From contig NZ_RJVA01000001.1 in assembly GCF_003751385.1 (NCBI RefSeq), positions 1 to 64,000 of the forward strand: a stretch of DNA of 64,000 bases. The letters run 5' to 3'. A program made the translations under genes and the position numbers. The notes below the pieces were generated by a model. It ran no database searches. It saw only the letters and a list, made by a program, of their open reading frames with translations, and had not been told where the DNA came from. Positions 41,181 through 52,470 of this stretch are shown here, piece after piece. Within the stretch, counting starts at the first letter, position 1. Each line of letters begins with the position of its first letter. Source of the DNA: Desulfosoma caldarium. GTDB taxonomy: Bacteria; Desulfobacterota; Syntrophobacteria; Syntrophobacterales; DSM-9756.

Positions 41181-42218
41181 ATGCTCAAATGGTTTCGCAA
41201 GAAAGACGGTGAAGCAACGACAGAGACCGCGGTGGAGGTGGAAGCCCGACAGGAATCGCCTTCACAAACCGAATCAGAGGTCGGCACGGAGGAGCCTCAA
41301 GAAACTCACGCCGCCTTCTTGGCTCGCCTCAAGAACCGTTTGGCCAAAAGCCGCGAACGCTTGGCCGACCGGGTGGATCGACTGGTTTTGGGGAAAAAAC
41401 ACATCGACGCCGAATTGATTGAAGATCTTGAGGAAATTCTGGTGACGGCCGATCTTGGCGTGCACACAACCCAGTTTCTTCTCGATCGCGTGCGCGAAAA
41501 GGTCAAGAGAAAGGAATTGCAAGATCCCGAAAGACTTCGCCAGGCGCTTCGAGAAGAAATGGAAGCGATCCTTTCGGTCCAGGCCCCGCCAATGGATCCA
41601 TCCCGAGCCAAGCCTTTTGTGATCATGATGATCGGCGTCAATGGGGTCGGGAAGACGACCACCATTGGCAAGCTGGCCCATCGCTTTCGCCAAGACGGCC
41701 TCACCCCCATGCTGGTCGCCGCCGACACCTTTCGAGCCGCCGCCGCTGAACAGTTAGAACGGTGGGCGGAGCGTATCCAGGTGCCCATCGTTCGCCAGCA
41801 AAGTGGCGCCGATCCCAGCGCGGTCGTCTTTGACGCACTGGATGCAGCCATGGCGCGCCATGTGGACGTGGTTCTCATCGACACGGCAGGGCGCATGCAC
41901 ACCAAAGTGAATCTCATGGAAGAATTGAAAAAGCTGCACCGCGTCATTCGAAGAAAACTGCCCGAAGCGCCCCATGAAATTCTTCTCGTGCTGGACGCTA
42001 CCACGGGTCAAAATGCTGTGAACCAAGCCCGTCTCTTTCAGGACGCCCTGGGAATCACGGGCTTAATATTGACCAAATTGGATGGAACCGCCAAAGGTGG
42101 AGTCATCGTCCCCATTTGCCAGGAATTGCGGTTGCCTGTACGATACATTGGCCTTGGGGAAGCCTTGGACGATCTTCGCCCCTTTGATGCCGCGGCGTTT
42201 GCTCGAGCCGTGCTCTAG
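41181..42218 (+). CDS. ftsY: Signal recognition particle receptor FtsY
   Basis: Membrane-associated GTPase that docks SRP-ribosome complexes for co-translational insertion. The 345 residues comprise a short acidic A domain (about 1-45), the N domain (about 45-130) and the G domain with MIGVNGVGKTTTIGKLAHRF (P-loop), DTFRAAAAEQLERWA, DTAGRMHTKVNLMEEL and TKLDGTAKGG. ATG at 41181 has AGAAAGG upstream; the reading frame extends further 5' without support. Divergent from the aldolase. Confidence 0.95.
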   Translation: MLKWFRKKDGEATTETAVEVEARQESPSQTESEVGTEEPQETHAAFLARLKNRLAKSRERLADRVDRLVLGKKHIDAELIEDLEEILVTADLGVHTTQFLLDRVREKVKRKELQDPERLRQALREEMEAILSVQAPPMDPSRAKPFVIMMIGVNGVGKTTTIGKLAHRFRQDGLTPMLVAADTFRAAAAEQLERWAERIQVPIVRQQSGADPSAVVFDALDAAMARHVDVVLIDTAGRMHTKVNLMEELKKLHRVIRRKLPEAPHEILLVLDATTGQNAVNQARLFQDALGITGLILTKLDGTAKGGVIVPICQELRLPVRYIGLGEALDDLRPFDAAAFARAVL

Positions 42219-42516
42219 CAGCGCTCTTGAAAAGACCACCTGCGACGAAACGGCTTGAGACCAGGGCAGCTCCCGCTGTGCTTCAAAACCATGAAACCCA
42301 AAGGCCGCGGTAAGTCCTTTTCTCTGAGGAACCGGTTCGAGAGCATGGAATTTGACGTTAGTGGCATCAACCCAGATCTGACCCCGTTGGCCGTTGGCCA
42401 GCCTGCTGGCGAAGGGGAACATGAGGTAATACTTTACCTGACCATCAAAAGCCCAAGTGGTGACTCGCAGCTTGAGCCTTATGGCATAAATCAAGATGTG
42501 ACCCCAGGAGATGCAC

Positions 42517-43695
42517 ATGGCGGGACCTTTTGACGGTGTGAGAGTTTTGGATCTTTCACGGCTGCTTCCCGGACCCTTTTGTTCCATGCTCTTGGCCGAT
42601 CTCGGCGCCGACGTTATCAAGATCGAGGATCCCAAAGTGGGCGACTACATTCGATGGTGGCCGCCTCGCATCGGCCGCAATAGTGGCTTTCACGTGGTCC
42701 TCAACCGCAACAAACGGTCCGTGACCCTTAACCTCAAGGATCCTCAGGGCCAAAACATTTTCCGACGCCTGGTTAAGACGGCGGACGTGGTGCTGGAAGG
42801 GTTTCGCCCTGGTGTCATGGAGCGGCTTGGGCTGGGTTATGCCGCTCTTCAAAAAATTCGCCCCGAAATTATCTACTGTGCCATCACGGGCTACGGCCAA
42901 GAGGGAAAAAGGGCGCTGCGGGCCGGGCATGACATCAATTACTTGGCTTTAAGTGGTGTCTTGTCCTATTGCGGCCAAGGGCCGGCGCCATCCTTGCCCG
43001 GTGTCCAAATCGGGGATCTCGGAGGTGGAGCCCTCATGGCGGCCTTCAGTATCGCGGCAGCCCTTTTTGCTCGAGAACGCTCCGGCCATGGGCAAATGAT
43101 CGACATCTCCATGACCGACGGAGCCGCCATGTGGAATTGCCTGCGCTGGGGAAAATTCCTGGCCGACGGCAGAGTTCCCGAACCCGGTGACGATCTCCTG
43201 AACCACGGCCTTGCCTGCTACAACATCTACCGCACCAAGGATGGACGATTTATGAGCTTGGGGGCTCTGGAACCGCAATTCTGGAAGGCCTTTTGCGTGG
43301 CCATGAACCGCCCCGATTGGGATCGGCCGGATTATTTCGAGCCTGGTCCTCATCAGCGCCCACTGTACGAGGAAATTGCACGAGCCTTTGAAGAGAAAAC
43401 ACAGGGGGAATGGATCGCCGTTTTTGAAAAAACAGACTGTTGCTGCGAGCCGGTGTTAAATCTGGAGGAAGTGATGGCCGACCCGGCCATGAAGGCTCGA
43501 CACATGGTGGTGGAACTGCACCATGAAATTTGGGGAACCTATCGACAGTTGGGCTGCGCTCCCAAATTTTCTGGTAGCCGCCCAGACCTGCACCGTCACG
43601 CTCCGGAACTGGGGGAGCACACCACGGATGTGCTGGCGGAGTTGGGATACACTCCGGAAACGATCCGGCATTTGCACTCTCAGGGCGTGGTGTGA
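42517..43695 (+). CDS. Family III CoA-transferase (CaiB/BaiF; AMACR-like)
   Basis: Transfers CoA between acids or epimerises alpha-methylacyl-CoA. The 392-residue protein starts GPFDGVRVLDLSRLLPGPFC and shows LADLGADVIKIEDP, LNRNKRSVTLNLKDPQG, PGVQIGDLGGGALMAAFSI with the catalytic-position Asp, and RSGHGQMIDISMTDGAAMW. This matches the CaiB/AMACR family. ATG at 42517 has AGGAG upstream. About 300 bases separate it from ftsY. Whether it racemises or transfers cannot be told from sequence. Confidence 0.85.
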   Translation: MAGPFDGVRVLDLSRLLPGPFCSMLLADLGADVIKIEDPKVGDYIRWWPPRIGRNSGFHVVLNRNKRSVTLNLKDPQGQNIFRRLVKTADVVLEGFRPGVMERLGLGYAALQKIRPEIIYCAITGYGQEGKRALRAGHDINYLALSGVLSYCGQGPAPSLPGVQIGDLGGGALMAAFSIAAALFARERSGHGQMIDISMTDGAAMWNCLRWGKFLADGRVPEPGDDLLNHGLACYNIYRTKDGRFMSLGALEPQFWKAFCVAMNRPDWDRPDYFEPGPHQRPLYEEIARAFEEKTQGEWIAVFEKTDCCCEPVLNLEEVMADPAMKARHMVVELHHEIWGTYRQLGCAPKFSGSRPDLHRHAPELGEHTTDVLAELGYTPETIRHLHSQGVV

Positions 43696-43741
43696 GGCCA
43701 TGGCTTTGGCGGCTCCCAAGAACCACCGACAGCCCTTGATG

Positions 43742-43993
43742 TCAGCGCGTGTGGCCCGGAAGCTCTATGGTCGAACAGCTGCTACCCGGAGAGCAGCTCT
43801 TGGACGTCACCCTGGGCCCGTCGTGGCGGGCAGAGGAGGAATGACCCATGACGTAGCTCACCCGGCTCAGCACCCGCTCCATGACCTCACCCTGACATTG
43901 TTCACAGACGAGGGTCACCTGGCTTTGGGAGCTGGACGTCAGAACTTCTTGAATATGACCACAGCGAACGCAGCGAAATTCGTAGATCGGCAT
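43742..43993 (-). CDS. FmdB-family zinc-ribbon protein
   Basis: Small (83 aa) protein starting MPIYEFRCVRCGHIQEVL, the FmdB-type opening, with paired Cys motifs (CVRCG and CEQCQG) forming a putative zinc ribbon. The tail is polar with further Cys. ATG at 43993 has AAGAGGGG upstream; an upstream in-frame start at 44044 is rejected. FmdB-like proteins are often annotated as regulators, but the function is not established. Convergent with the CoA-transferase gene. Confidence 0.75.
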   Translation of the reverse strand: MPIYEFRCVRCGHIQEVLTSSSQSQVTLVCEQCQGEVMERVLSRVSYVMGHSSSARHDGPRVTSKSCSPGSSCSTIELPGHTR

Positions 43994-44062
43994 TTTCCCC
44001 TCTTGCAAAAAAATTGATGGCGAACCGCTCGGGAAACCTAGCAAAGCTCACAGGGCAAGTCA

Positions 44063-44995
44063 ATGCATCCTTCGAACGCTCTGCTTCATGGAATGGATCT
44101 TGGTGGAACGCCGCACGAAAACGCCCAGCCCGTTTTTTCCATAAACCCAAGAAGTCTGTGCGCTCCCGAGGCCGACCAAAGCTGTTTTAGCTGCTGCCCT
44201 CCGATCCGCCCCCATGGCTATGACCCCTTGGACTGGGTCTCTTCCCTAAAGCGGGAATTTAGGGAACACCGGAAAGCCTTTTCCGGAAATGTTGGCTCGC
44301 CGAAACCCATCATCGGGTTCTCTTGCTGGGCCTTGGGATACCTGGACGCGCAAGGGCGCACCATCGGCTGTTTGCTACACCCAGCACGGCACGCGGGCCG
44401 GGATCTTCGGCACCGCACCGGCTATCAAAAAAAATGTTCCAGGGAATTTTGTTTGCCGGCAAGACAATTCCAACGCCTTTCACCATCGTTTCAGGCCTTT
44501 TGGTTGGGCCTCGCGTCGGGGCTGAATTCGTTTTACTATTCAAGCCCTCGAGCAAACCCTCTCTTTCACGTGCTGCTATGGGGTGCACCTGTTTTGGAGA
44601 AATTGGCCAAGTTCGGCTTGGCTCGAGGCTATTCCGTGACGGAAATCGTCTATGCCTATCCCTTCTTAACCCGGAAGGAATGGGTCCCTCGAGGGCACCG
44701 ATTTCTGGTGGAATCGGTGCTTCGGCATGGCCATGAGCGAAAGCTCTGGAACAATCCACAGATCGAGGCAATGGCCCAAGAAATTCATGAAACCGTCTGC
44801 GCCGAACTGAACCATTGGAAATTCGGCCCACACGGCTCTGACGGGCTCTATGTGCACCAGATGGGCTTGGGAGAGGCCTTTGCGAACTATCTGCGTCTCA
44901 TTCACGGCCTTCGTCGAGGCAACCCCGAAAAACTGAAGCGTATTAAGGAAAAAGCTCTTCAAAGGGCCAAAAGCCTCGCATCCATGGCGCCATGA
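44063..44995 (+). CDS. Hypothetical Cys-rich protein
   Basis: Not recognised. The 310-residue frame has eight Cys in the first 130 residues (C33, C41, C44, C45, C88, C103, C125, C130), with the stretch FSCCPPIRPHGYDPLDW and IGCLLHPARHAGRDLRHRT. The remainder is helical and charged with no membrane segment. The Cys spacing suggests a metal or Fe-S site, but this is inference. The start is uncertain (ATG 44063 or 44093; no clear ribosome site). Codon usage looks like the neighbours. It is convergent with a DUF3786 Fe-S gene. Confidence 0.55.
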   Translation: MHPSNALLHGMDLGGTPHENAQPVFSINPRSLCAPEADQSCFSCCPPIRPHGYDPLDWVSSLKREFREHRKAFSGNVGSPKPIIGFSCWALGYLDAQGRTIGCLLHPARHAGRDLRHRTGYQKKCSREFCLPARQFQRLSPSFQAFWLGLASGLNSFYYSSPRANPLFHVLLWGAPVLEKLAKFGLARGYSVTEIVYAYPFLTRKEWVPRGHRFLVESVLRHGHERKLWNNPQIEAMAQEIHETVCAELNHWKFGPHGSDGLYVHQMGLGEAFANYLRLIHGLRRGNPEKLKRIKEKALQRAKSLASMAP

Positions 44996-45035
44996 GGCCG
45001 CGCACGCCTCCTTCTTGAGCATCCTTCATGAGGGT

Positions 45036-45917
45036 TCAAGAAGCCCGTGTCCCGTTGCGGGAGAGCACTCGGCGCCGAGCCTCCAGGACTCTTTCCGTGA
45101 TCTGTTCGCAGGCGAAAACCAAAGATTCCAGATCCAGGGTTTCCAAAACCCGTGCGTCAAAAAGAAATTTCACGCGAGGGGCAAAGCCCTCATCATCATC
45201 CCCCGGCCACCACAGCAACCGAAGGCGGACCTTGGGCAACAGCCGACATTCTCCGGCCCAGCCGGCATGGCCCATATCGGTGGGCAATTCCTCAAAGAAC
45301 GGGGCCACACAATGACGCAACAATTGCAGATCTTGAGGAAAGGCCTTGGCCAACGGTTCTTCGCAATGAGCCCGAAGGCTCTTGATCTTGGACACCGCGT
45401 TGGGCAGGCTTTCCATGCCGACCCATCGCCCCAACGGCTCCACAGCGCCACCGATGACGTAGTTGTAAAGAAAGATCTTTTCCCACGGGCTCAAGTCGCG
45501 CCCCTTGGCCGAGTGCACATCGTCCTCATTGACCACCACTTCATCGTCCAGATAGGGGAATCGTAGTGAGGGGTTCCCTTCAGCCTTCAAGATCCATGAT
45601 GCTCCCAATGCGGCCGCGTTTTCGGGGCTGAGCCACGGGGTCAGTGATTCACGAAGAAATTCCAATGTTTTCTCAAAACTTTCCCGTTTCCGTCCAATCC
45701 CTTGATCCAGCTGGCGGGCCAGCCGGTCTTCAAATTCTCGCCGCACCTCGTCGTCCAGGTGCGGGCAACCCGCCAAGGCCACTTCTCCAACAACGGCCTG
45801 TGTGGCAAAGGCCAAACAGGTGGGGTAGCTGCATTGTCCGCAGTTGGTCTTGGGGGTCACCTTGTAAATGTCCAAAGGGACGAGGCGATTCTTGAGAAGC
45901 TCTCTTTTCTCTTGCAC
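45036..45917 (-). CDS. Fe-S DUF3786-type protein
   Basis: The N-terminus has four Cys in the order C26-x2-C29-x4-C34-x16-C51 (NCGQCSYPTCLAFATQAV), a [4Fe-4S] arrangement like that of the CO-dehydrogenase/acetyl-CoA-synthase corrinoid subunit and other Fe-S domains. The C-terminal ~200 residues (LSPWEKIFLYNYVIGGA, MGHAGWAGECRLLPKVR, LWWPGDDDEGF) match DUF3786 of anaerobes. Start: GTG at 45917 with AAAGGA. The function is unknown; roles with corrinoid or CODH/ACS systems are only suggested by the cluster type. Confidence 0.7.
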   Translation of the reverse strand: MQEKRELLKNRLVPLDIYKVTPKTNCGQCSYPTCLAFATQAVVGEVALAGCPHLDDEVRREFEDRLARQLDQGIGRKRESFEKTLEFLRESLTPWLSPENAAALGASWILKAEGNPSLRFPYLDDEVVVNEDDVHSAKGRDLSPWEKIFLYNYVIGGAVEPLGRWVGMESLPNAVSKIKSLRAHCEEPLAKAFPQDLQLLRHCVAPFFEELPTDMGHAGWAGECRLLPKVRLRLLWWPGDDDEGFAPRVKFLFDARVLETLDLESLVFACEQITERVLEARRRVLSRNGTRAS

Positions 45918-46055
45918 GATGCATCCTTTCTGTGCCGCATACCGGTTTATCTTGACGGACCGTTCGGGCTTTTTTAACTTTTCCGTGCTGGAATGACCAG
46001 CCGTATGGCGCGCTCAGCGCACTGGCGGCGATGGAAAAACAGGAGGCGGAATCAA

Positions 46056-46505
46056 GTGAGTGTAGGAAGTGAAACACTGGTCAACGAGCTTCTTTCCATG
46101 AAAGAACGCATCGACGACTTATATCGGGAGACCGTCCATGCGGTGCAATCCGATCCCGATGCGGAAAACGCTTTGGCAGAGTGGAATCCGGCAGCGGATG
46201 TTTTCGAAAATGAGGAAGAATGGAAGGCAGTTGTGGATCTTCCCGGAGTCTCGAAGGCGGATCTGTCCGTAGAGCTTGTGCAGAACATCCTGATCCTTTC
46301 CGGAACGAGGTCGAACGGAGCGTCCAGGAGCCACGAAGCCGTCCTTTGCGAAAGGCCTTGGGGACCTTTTAGAAGGCAGTGGACGCTTCCCGAAAACATC
46401 GTGCCGGAAAAGGTCGTGGCAGACTACCGACACGGTGTTCTCACCATCGTGGTGCCCAAGAACGCTGTCGCCTCACGTAAAGTGCCTGTGCGCGCCGAAA
46501 CATGA
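46056..46505 (+). CDS. Small heat-shock protein, Hsp20 family
   Basis: ATP-independent holdase. The 149-residue protein has an alpha-crystallin domain (about 45-140; NPAADVFENEEEWKAVVDLP, GVSKADLSVELVQNILILSG) and ends with a GVLTIVVPK segment typical of Hsp20. GTG at 46056 has AGGAGGCGG upstream; a longer ATG-led frame from 45993 has no ribosome site. It precedes htpX by 24 bases on the same strand, so both are likely one stress transcript. Confidence 0.88.
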   Translation: MSVGSETLVNELLSMKERIDDLYRETVHAVQSDPDAENALAEWNPAADVFENEEEWKAVVDLPGVSKADLSVELVQNILILSGTRSNGASRSHEAVLCERPWGPFRRQWTLPENIVPEKVVADYRHGVLTIVVPKNAVASRKVPVRAET

Positions 46506-46529
46506 GGCCATCTCAAAGGAGGATGATTC

Positions 46530-47387
46530 ATGGGAAATCAGTTTCGTACCTTTATACTTCTCACAGCCCTGACTCTGCTCATTGTCTTCTTGGGAAAGCT
46601 CTTGGGCGGTAGCCACGGCATGCTCGTCGCGCTCATCTTTGCCTTGGCGCTGAACTTCGGAAGCTACTGGTTCTCGGACAAGATCGTTTTGGCCATGTAC
46701 CGAGCGCAACGGGTCGCCGAGCATGAAGCACCGGAACTGTACCGCATGGTTCGTGAACTGGCCATGCAAGCGGGACTTCCCATGCCCAAGGTGGCCATCA
46801 TTCCGTCGGAGACCCCCAATGCCTTTGCCACGGGCCGAAACCCCAATAACGCCGTGGTCGCCGTCACGGAAGGCATTCTACGCCTGCTCACTGCCAATGA
46901 GCTGCGTGGGGTCTTGGCCCACGAATTGGCTCACATCAAAAACCGCGACATTCTGGTGGGCACCGTGGCCGCCTCTCTTGCCGGCGCCATCATGTTTATT
47001 GCGAACATGCTGCGATGGGGCGCGCTGTTTGGAGGCTTTAGAGGCGGCGACGATGAGGAAGGCGGGGGTGTAGGCCTTTTGGGGGCCATGGCTCTGTCCA
47101 TTGTGGCACCCTTGGCAGCAATGTTGATTCAAATGGCCATTTCCAGGTCTCGTGAATACCTGGCCGATGAAACTGGAGCCAGGATTTCCCAAGACCCATT
47201 GGGACTTGCCGGGGCTTTGGAAAAACTGGCCATCGCTTCCCAACGCCTTCCCATGGTCGAAGCGAAACCGGCCACGGCCCATCTTTTCATTGTGAATCCC
47301 CTCTCAGGTGGGGGCTTGGTCAATTTATTCAGCACCCACCCACCCATTGAGGAGCGCATTCGGCGACTGCGCGCCATGACTTGGTAA
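46530..47387 (+). CDS. htpX: Membrane zinc protease HtpX homologue
   Basis: Inner-membrane metalloprotease for quality control of membrane proteins. The 285 residues have N-terminal membrane helices (about 5-50), the zinc motif HELAH ([15 protein letters not shown], about 128-142), two further hydrophobic segments (near 145-165 and 180-205) and the downstream ligand region [19 protein letters not shown] precedes the ATG. It follows Hsp20 and ends just before a strong terminator. Confidence 0.94.
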   Translation: MGNQFRTFILLTALTLLIVFLGKLLGGSHGMLVALIFALALNFGSYWFSDKIVLAMYRAQRVAEHEAPELYRMVRELAMQAGLPMPKVAIIPSETPNAFATGRNPNNAVVAVTEGILRLLTANELRGVLAHELAHIKNRDILVGTVAASLAGAIMFIANMLRWGALFGGFRGGDDEEGGGVGLLGAMALSIVAPLAAMLIQMAISRSREYLADETGARISQDPLGLAGALEKLAIASQRLPMVEAKPATAHLFIVNPLSGGGLVNLFSTHPPIEERIRRLRAMTW

Positions 47388-47402
47388 TCGGCGAAATTTT
47401 TC

Positions 47403-47445
47403 GGTCCCGAAGGTCTCCCATCGTGGCCTTCGGGACCCCGTTTTA
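47403..47445 (+). terminator. Intrinsic terminator after htpX
   Basis: A perfect 11-bp stem (47403-47413 with 47427-47437), then CCG and TTTT, 16 bases past the htpX stop. Confidence 0.85.
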
Positions 47446-47492
47446 CTGCAGGTCCTTTTTTTCGTTTTGACAGAACCCACCTTTTTCACTAA

Positions 47493-48884
<1,392 letters not shown>

Positions 48885-48952
48885 AAGGCTCTTTGGCATC
48901 CAACACGCTGATCTTGGGGCGTGGCCCAAAGGGACGGCGCCGGAAGGAAGGG

Positions 48953-48982
48953 TTGACAGAGTTTGTTTGCATTAAGTATTAT
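48953..48982 (+). promoter_or_regulatory. Sigma70-type promoter upstream of formate dehydrogenase
   Basis: TTGACA (48953-48958), 18 bases, TATTAT (48977-48982). It is the best promoter in the purA-fdh gap and would give a leader of about 390 bases. Confidence 0.6.
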
Positions 48983-48989
48983 TGTTTCA

Positions 48990-49383
48990 AAGTTTTGGAC
49001 TCACGCCTTGCGCTAGAAGAAACACGGCGGGGAGGATGTCGATGGAGGGGCTCACCGCAAGGAAGGGTGGGTTTGGTGTTATCCAGAGGTCCGTCCTGAG
49101 CACCGCTGTTACGAATCTCCAAACGCGCCATCCTCATGCATCTCGCATTCAGGGCTATAACCCCCCCATACCATTTCCTGAATTCACAAAACGCCGCGAA
49201 CCACGAAATCCTTTAAACCTGAAAGGTCGCGAAGGGAGGTGGTCGTCCATGGAAATCTGTTAGGCGATCTCCGGCCAGATACACCCATCGAGGGTTCTTG
49301 GACAAGATCCCTGGGCTGCCCAGAGATCGTGGCAAGCGATGGACCGTTCCGAGCCATGTGTCTTTTGCAAGAGGAGGTCAAGG
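48990..49383 (+). other. Long leader of the formate dehydrogenase operon
   Basis: No protein gene is supported. The only coding-like element is a 4-codon open frame (ATG at 49249, stop TAG 49261-49263) behind a good ribosome site AGGGAGG (49233-49239). The rest holds short inverted repeats but no riboswitch I recognise. A regulatory leader is possible and unproven. Confidence 0.35.
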
Positions 49384-52300
49384 ATGAAGCTGTCGCGTCG
49401 GGATTTCTTGAAGATTTCAGGAGCGGCGACGGCGGGGTTGGCTCTGAGTGGCTGCACGACCATGGGATTTCAAAAGAAACCCGTGGAAGAGCAGGCCTGG
49501 AAGATCAGGACTCAAAACGCCCAAGAGACGCCGTCCATTTGTTGCTATTGCGCCGTCGGTTGCGGCATTATTTGTCACACCGACCGGCAAACCGGAAAAG
49601 TCATCTACACGGAAGGCGACGCCGACCACCCCATCAATCAAGGCTCCTTGTGCGCCAAGGGAGCATCTGCATATCAGTTGGCCATCAATGACAAGAGGGT
49701 GACCAAGGTTCTTTATCGAGCTCCCTACAGCGATAAGTGGGAAGAAAAATCCTGGGACTGGGCGCTCAAGGAAATCGCCGCTCGAGTCAAGGCCAGCCGG
49801 GACAAGTCTTTTACGGTTAAGAATGCCATGGGGCAAGTGGTGAACCGGTGTGAAGGCATCGCTTCGGTGGGCAGCGCCGCTTTGGACAATGAAGAATGCT
49901 GGGTCTACCAAGCCATGCTGCGTGCCCTCGGACTGGTCTACATCGAACACCAGGCCCGTATTTGACACAGCGCCACGGTAGCGGCTCTGGCAGAGTCGTT
50001 CGGACGCGGCGCCATGACGAATCATTGGATCGACCTCAAGAACAGCGATTGCATTCTCATTATGGGAAGCAACGCGGCGGAAAACCATCCCATTTCTTTC
50101 CGCTGGATTATGAAGGCCAAGGATCAAGGCGCCATCCTTATTCATGTGGATCCTCGCTTTACCCGCACTTCCGCCAAAGCGGATTTCTATACTGCTCTGC
50201 GTTCAGGAACGGACATTGCCTTTTTGGGCGGCATGATCAACTATATTCTTTCCAATAATCTTTTCTTTAGAGACTATGTCGTTCATTACACCAACGCCAG
50301 TTTTATTGTTGGGCCCAAGTACCATTTCAAAGACGGATTGTTTTCCGGTTTTGATCCCGCGACGCGAAAGTACGACAAGAGCACCTGGGCTTACGAAGTC
50401 GACGGAAACGGCGTCCCAAAGAGAGATCCATCTCTGAAGCATCCCCGCTGTGTCTTTCAACTGTTGAAGAAACACTATGCTCGATATACTCTGGACAAAG
50501 TTTCCAAGGTCACCGGAACACCCAAAGAGGATCTCAAGAAAGTCTATGAGCTTTACAGCGCGACGGGAAAACCGGACAAGGCCGGAACGATCCTTTACGC
50601 CATGGGTTGGACCCAACACACCGTGGGCGTTCAGAACATTCGAGCCATGTCCATCATTCAGCTTCTTTTGGGCAACATCGGGGTAGCCGGCGGCGGGGTG
50701 AATGCGCTGCGCGGCGAATCCAACGTTCAAGGATCCACGGACCATGCCCTGCTGTTTCACATCTTACCCGGCTACAACCCTACGCCGAGGGCTTCTCATT
50801 CGACCCTTGCCGATTATCTGAAGAAATTGACGCCGGTGTCCAAAGATCCTTTGAGCGCCAACTGGTGGCAAAATCGGCCCAAGTACATGGTCAGTTTCCT
50901 TAAGGCCATGTTCGGTGACGCCGCAGAAGCCTCCAACGACTTCGGCTATGGATGGCTGCCCAAATTGGATGACGGCAAGGCTTACAGCTGGCTGGATCTT
51001 TTCGACGCCATGTATCGCGGCCAATTCAGCGGCTTTTTTGCCTGGGGACAAAACCCGGCATGCGGCGGGGCCAATGCCGTCAAGACAAGGCTAGCCTTGA
51101 GCAGGCTGGACTGGATGGTCAATGTGAACCTTTTCCATAACGAGACGGCTTCTTTTTGGCAAGCTCCCGGCATGGATCCCAAAAAGATCAAGACGGAGGT
51201 GTTTTTCTTGCCATGCGCCGCCTTCATGGAAAAGGAAGGGTCCATAACGAACTCCGGCCGATGGGCTCAGTGGCGCTACAAGGCGCAGAATCCTCCGGGC
51301 GATGCCAAGCCCGACGGAGACATTATAGTTGAATTGTTCGAGGAGATACGAAAACTGTACGCCAAGGATGGAGGAGCGCTGCCTGACCCAATCCTCAACC
51401 TCAAATGGGATTATGCCACCAACGGTCGTTTTGACCCCCACAAGGTGGCTCGAACCATCAACGGGGAATTCACCAAAGACGTGACCATCCAGGGAAAGAC
51501 GTACAAGAAGGGCCAACTCGTCCCCTCTTTTGCGTTCCTTCAGGCGGACGGGTCCACCACCAGCGGCAACTGGCTGTATTGCCAAAGCTACACGGATGCC
51601 GGCAATAACATGGCCCGCCGGGACAACAAGGACACCAGTGCCATTGGCCTTTATGCCAACTGGGCGTGGTGTTGGCCGCTGAATCGACGCATCCTTTACA
51701 ATCGCGCTTCGGTGGATCTCATGGGTCGCCCATGGAATCCGCAGCGGCCGGTCATCAGCTTCGCCGGTGAAGTGAAAGAAGGCAAATACGTGTCCTCCAA
51801 ATGGCTCGGCGATGTACCGGACGGTGGATGGTATCCCATGATGAATCCGGACGGCACAGCGCGATCGGACACTAAGTACCCGTTTATCATGAAACCGGAT
51901 GGATTCGGGGCCATCTTTGGTCCGGGACTTGCGGACGGCCCTCTGCCGGAACACTATGAACCCATTGAGTGTCCAGTGGAGAAGAACCTGTTTAGCTCCC
52001 AGTTCACCAACCCGGTGGCGCCTTTGTACGGCACGGATAAGGATATTTACAAAACCTGCGATCCTCGATTCCCCTTTGTGGGGACCACTTACCGTGTGAC
52101 GGAACACTGGCAGACGGGCGTTCTCACCCGATGGCAGCCGTGGCTCCTGGAAGCGGAACCCCAGGTGTTTGTGGAAATGAGCGAGCAGCTGGCCAAACTT
52201 CGAGGGATCAAGAATGGCGAGACGGTCATTGTGGAATCGGCTCGAGGTGCTGTGGAAGCGGTAGCTATAGTGACCAAACGGTTTCGGCCTTTCCTAATCC

Positions 52301-52467
52301 ATGGCCAGGAAATTCATCAAGTGGGGCTCCCGTGGTGTTATGGTTGGATCTGGCCACCGCAGGGGGGTGAGAGCGCCAACCTGCTCACACCGTCCACGGG
52401 GGATCCCAACACCCGGATTCCGGAAACCAAGGCATTTATGGTTAATGTGCGCAAGAAGGGAGCCTAG
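49384..52467 (+). CDS. fdnG: Formate dehydrogenase catalytic subunit, selenoprotein, Tat-exported
   Basis: Oxidises formate to CO2 at a Mo/W-bis-MGD centre. The reading frame is split by one TGA (49963-49965) that aligns with the active-site selenocysteine: ...EHQARI-Sec-HSATVAALAESFGRGAMTNHW, Sec at residue 194. Both halves are in the same frame and together give 1027 residues, normal for FdnG/FdhA. Residues 1-~25 are a Tat signal (SRRDFLK, then a hydrophobic stretch and Cys). Four cluster Cys (CCYCAVGCGIICHT and GSLCAKG) follow at ~50-95. AAGAGGAGG precedes the ATG. The beta subunit begins 3 bases after the stop. Confidence 0.95.
49963..50000 (+). promoter_or_regulatory. Sec UGA codon and candidate bacterial SECIS hairpin
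   Basis: The TGA is at 49963-49965. A short stem (49972-49975 with 49988-49991, GCCA with TGGC) lies 6 bases downstream, the region where bacterial SECIS hairpins sit, with GGCTC in the loop. The hairpin's upper geometry cannot be proven by eye. Confidence 0.55.
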
Positions 52468-52470
52468 GCC

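Noticed and set aside
51091-52107. 338-residue minus-strand frame
   Set aside because: Antisense of the formate dehydrogenase catalytic subunit; no ribosome site or domain.
49384-52467. Formate dehydrogenase as two separate genes
   Set aside because: The two frames are in register across a TGA at the exact Sec position, and the second would start inside the conserved active-site segment.
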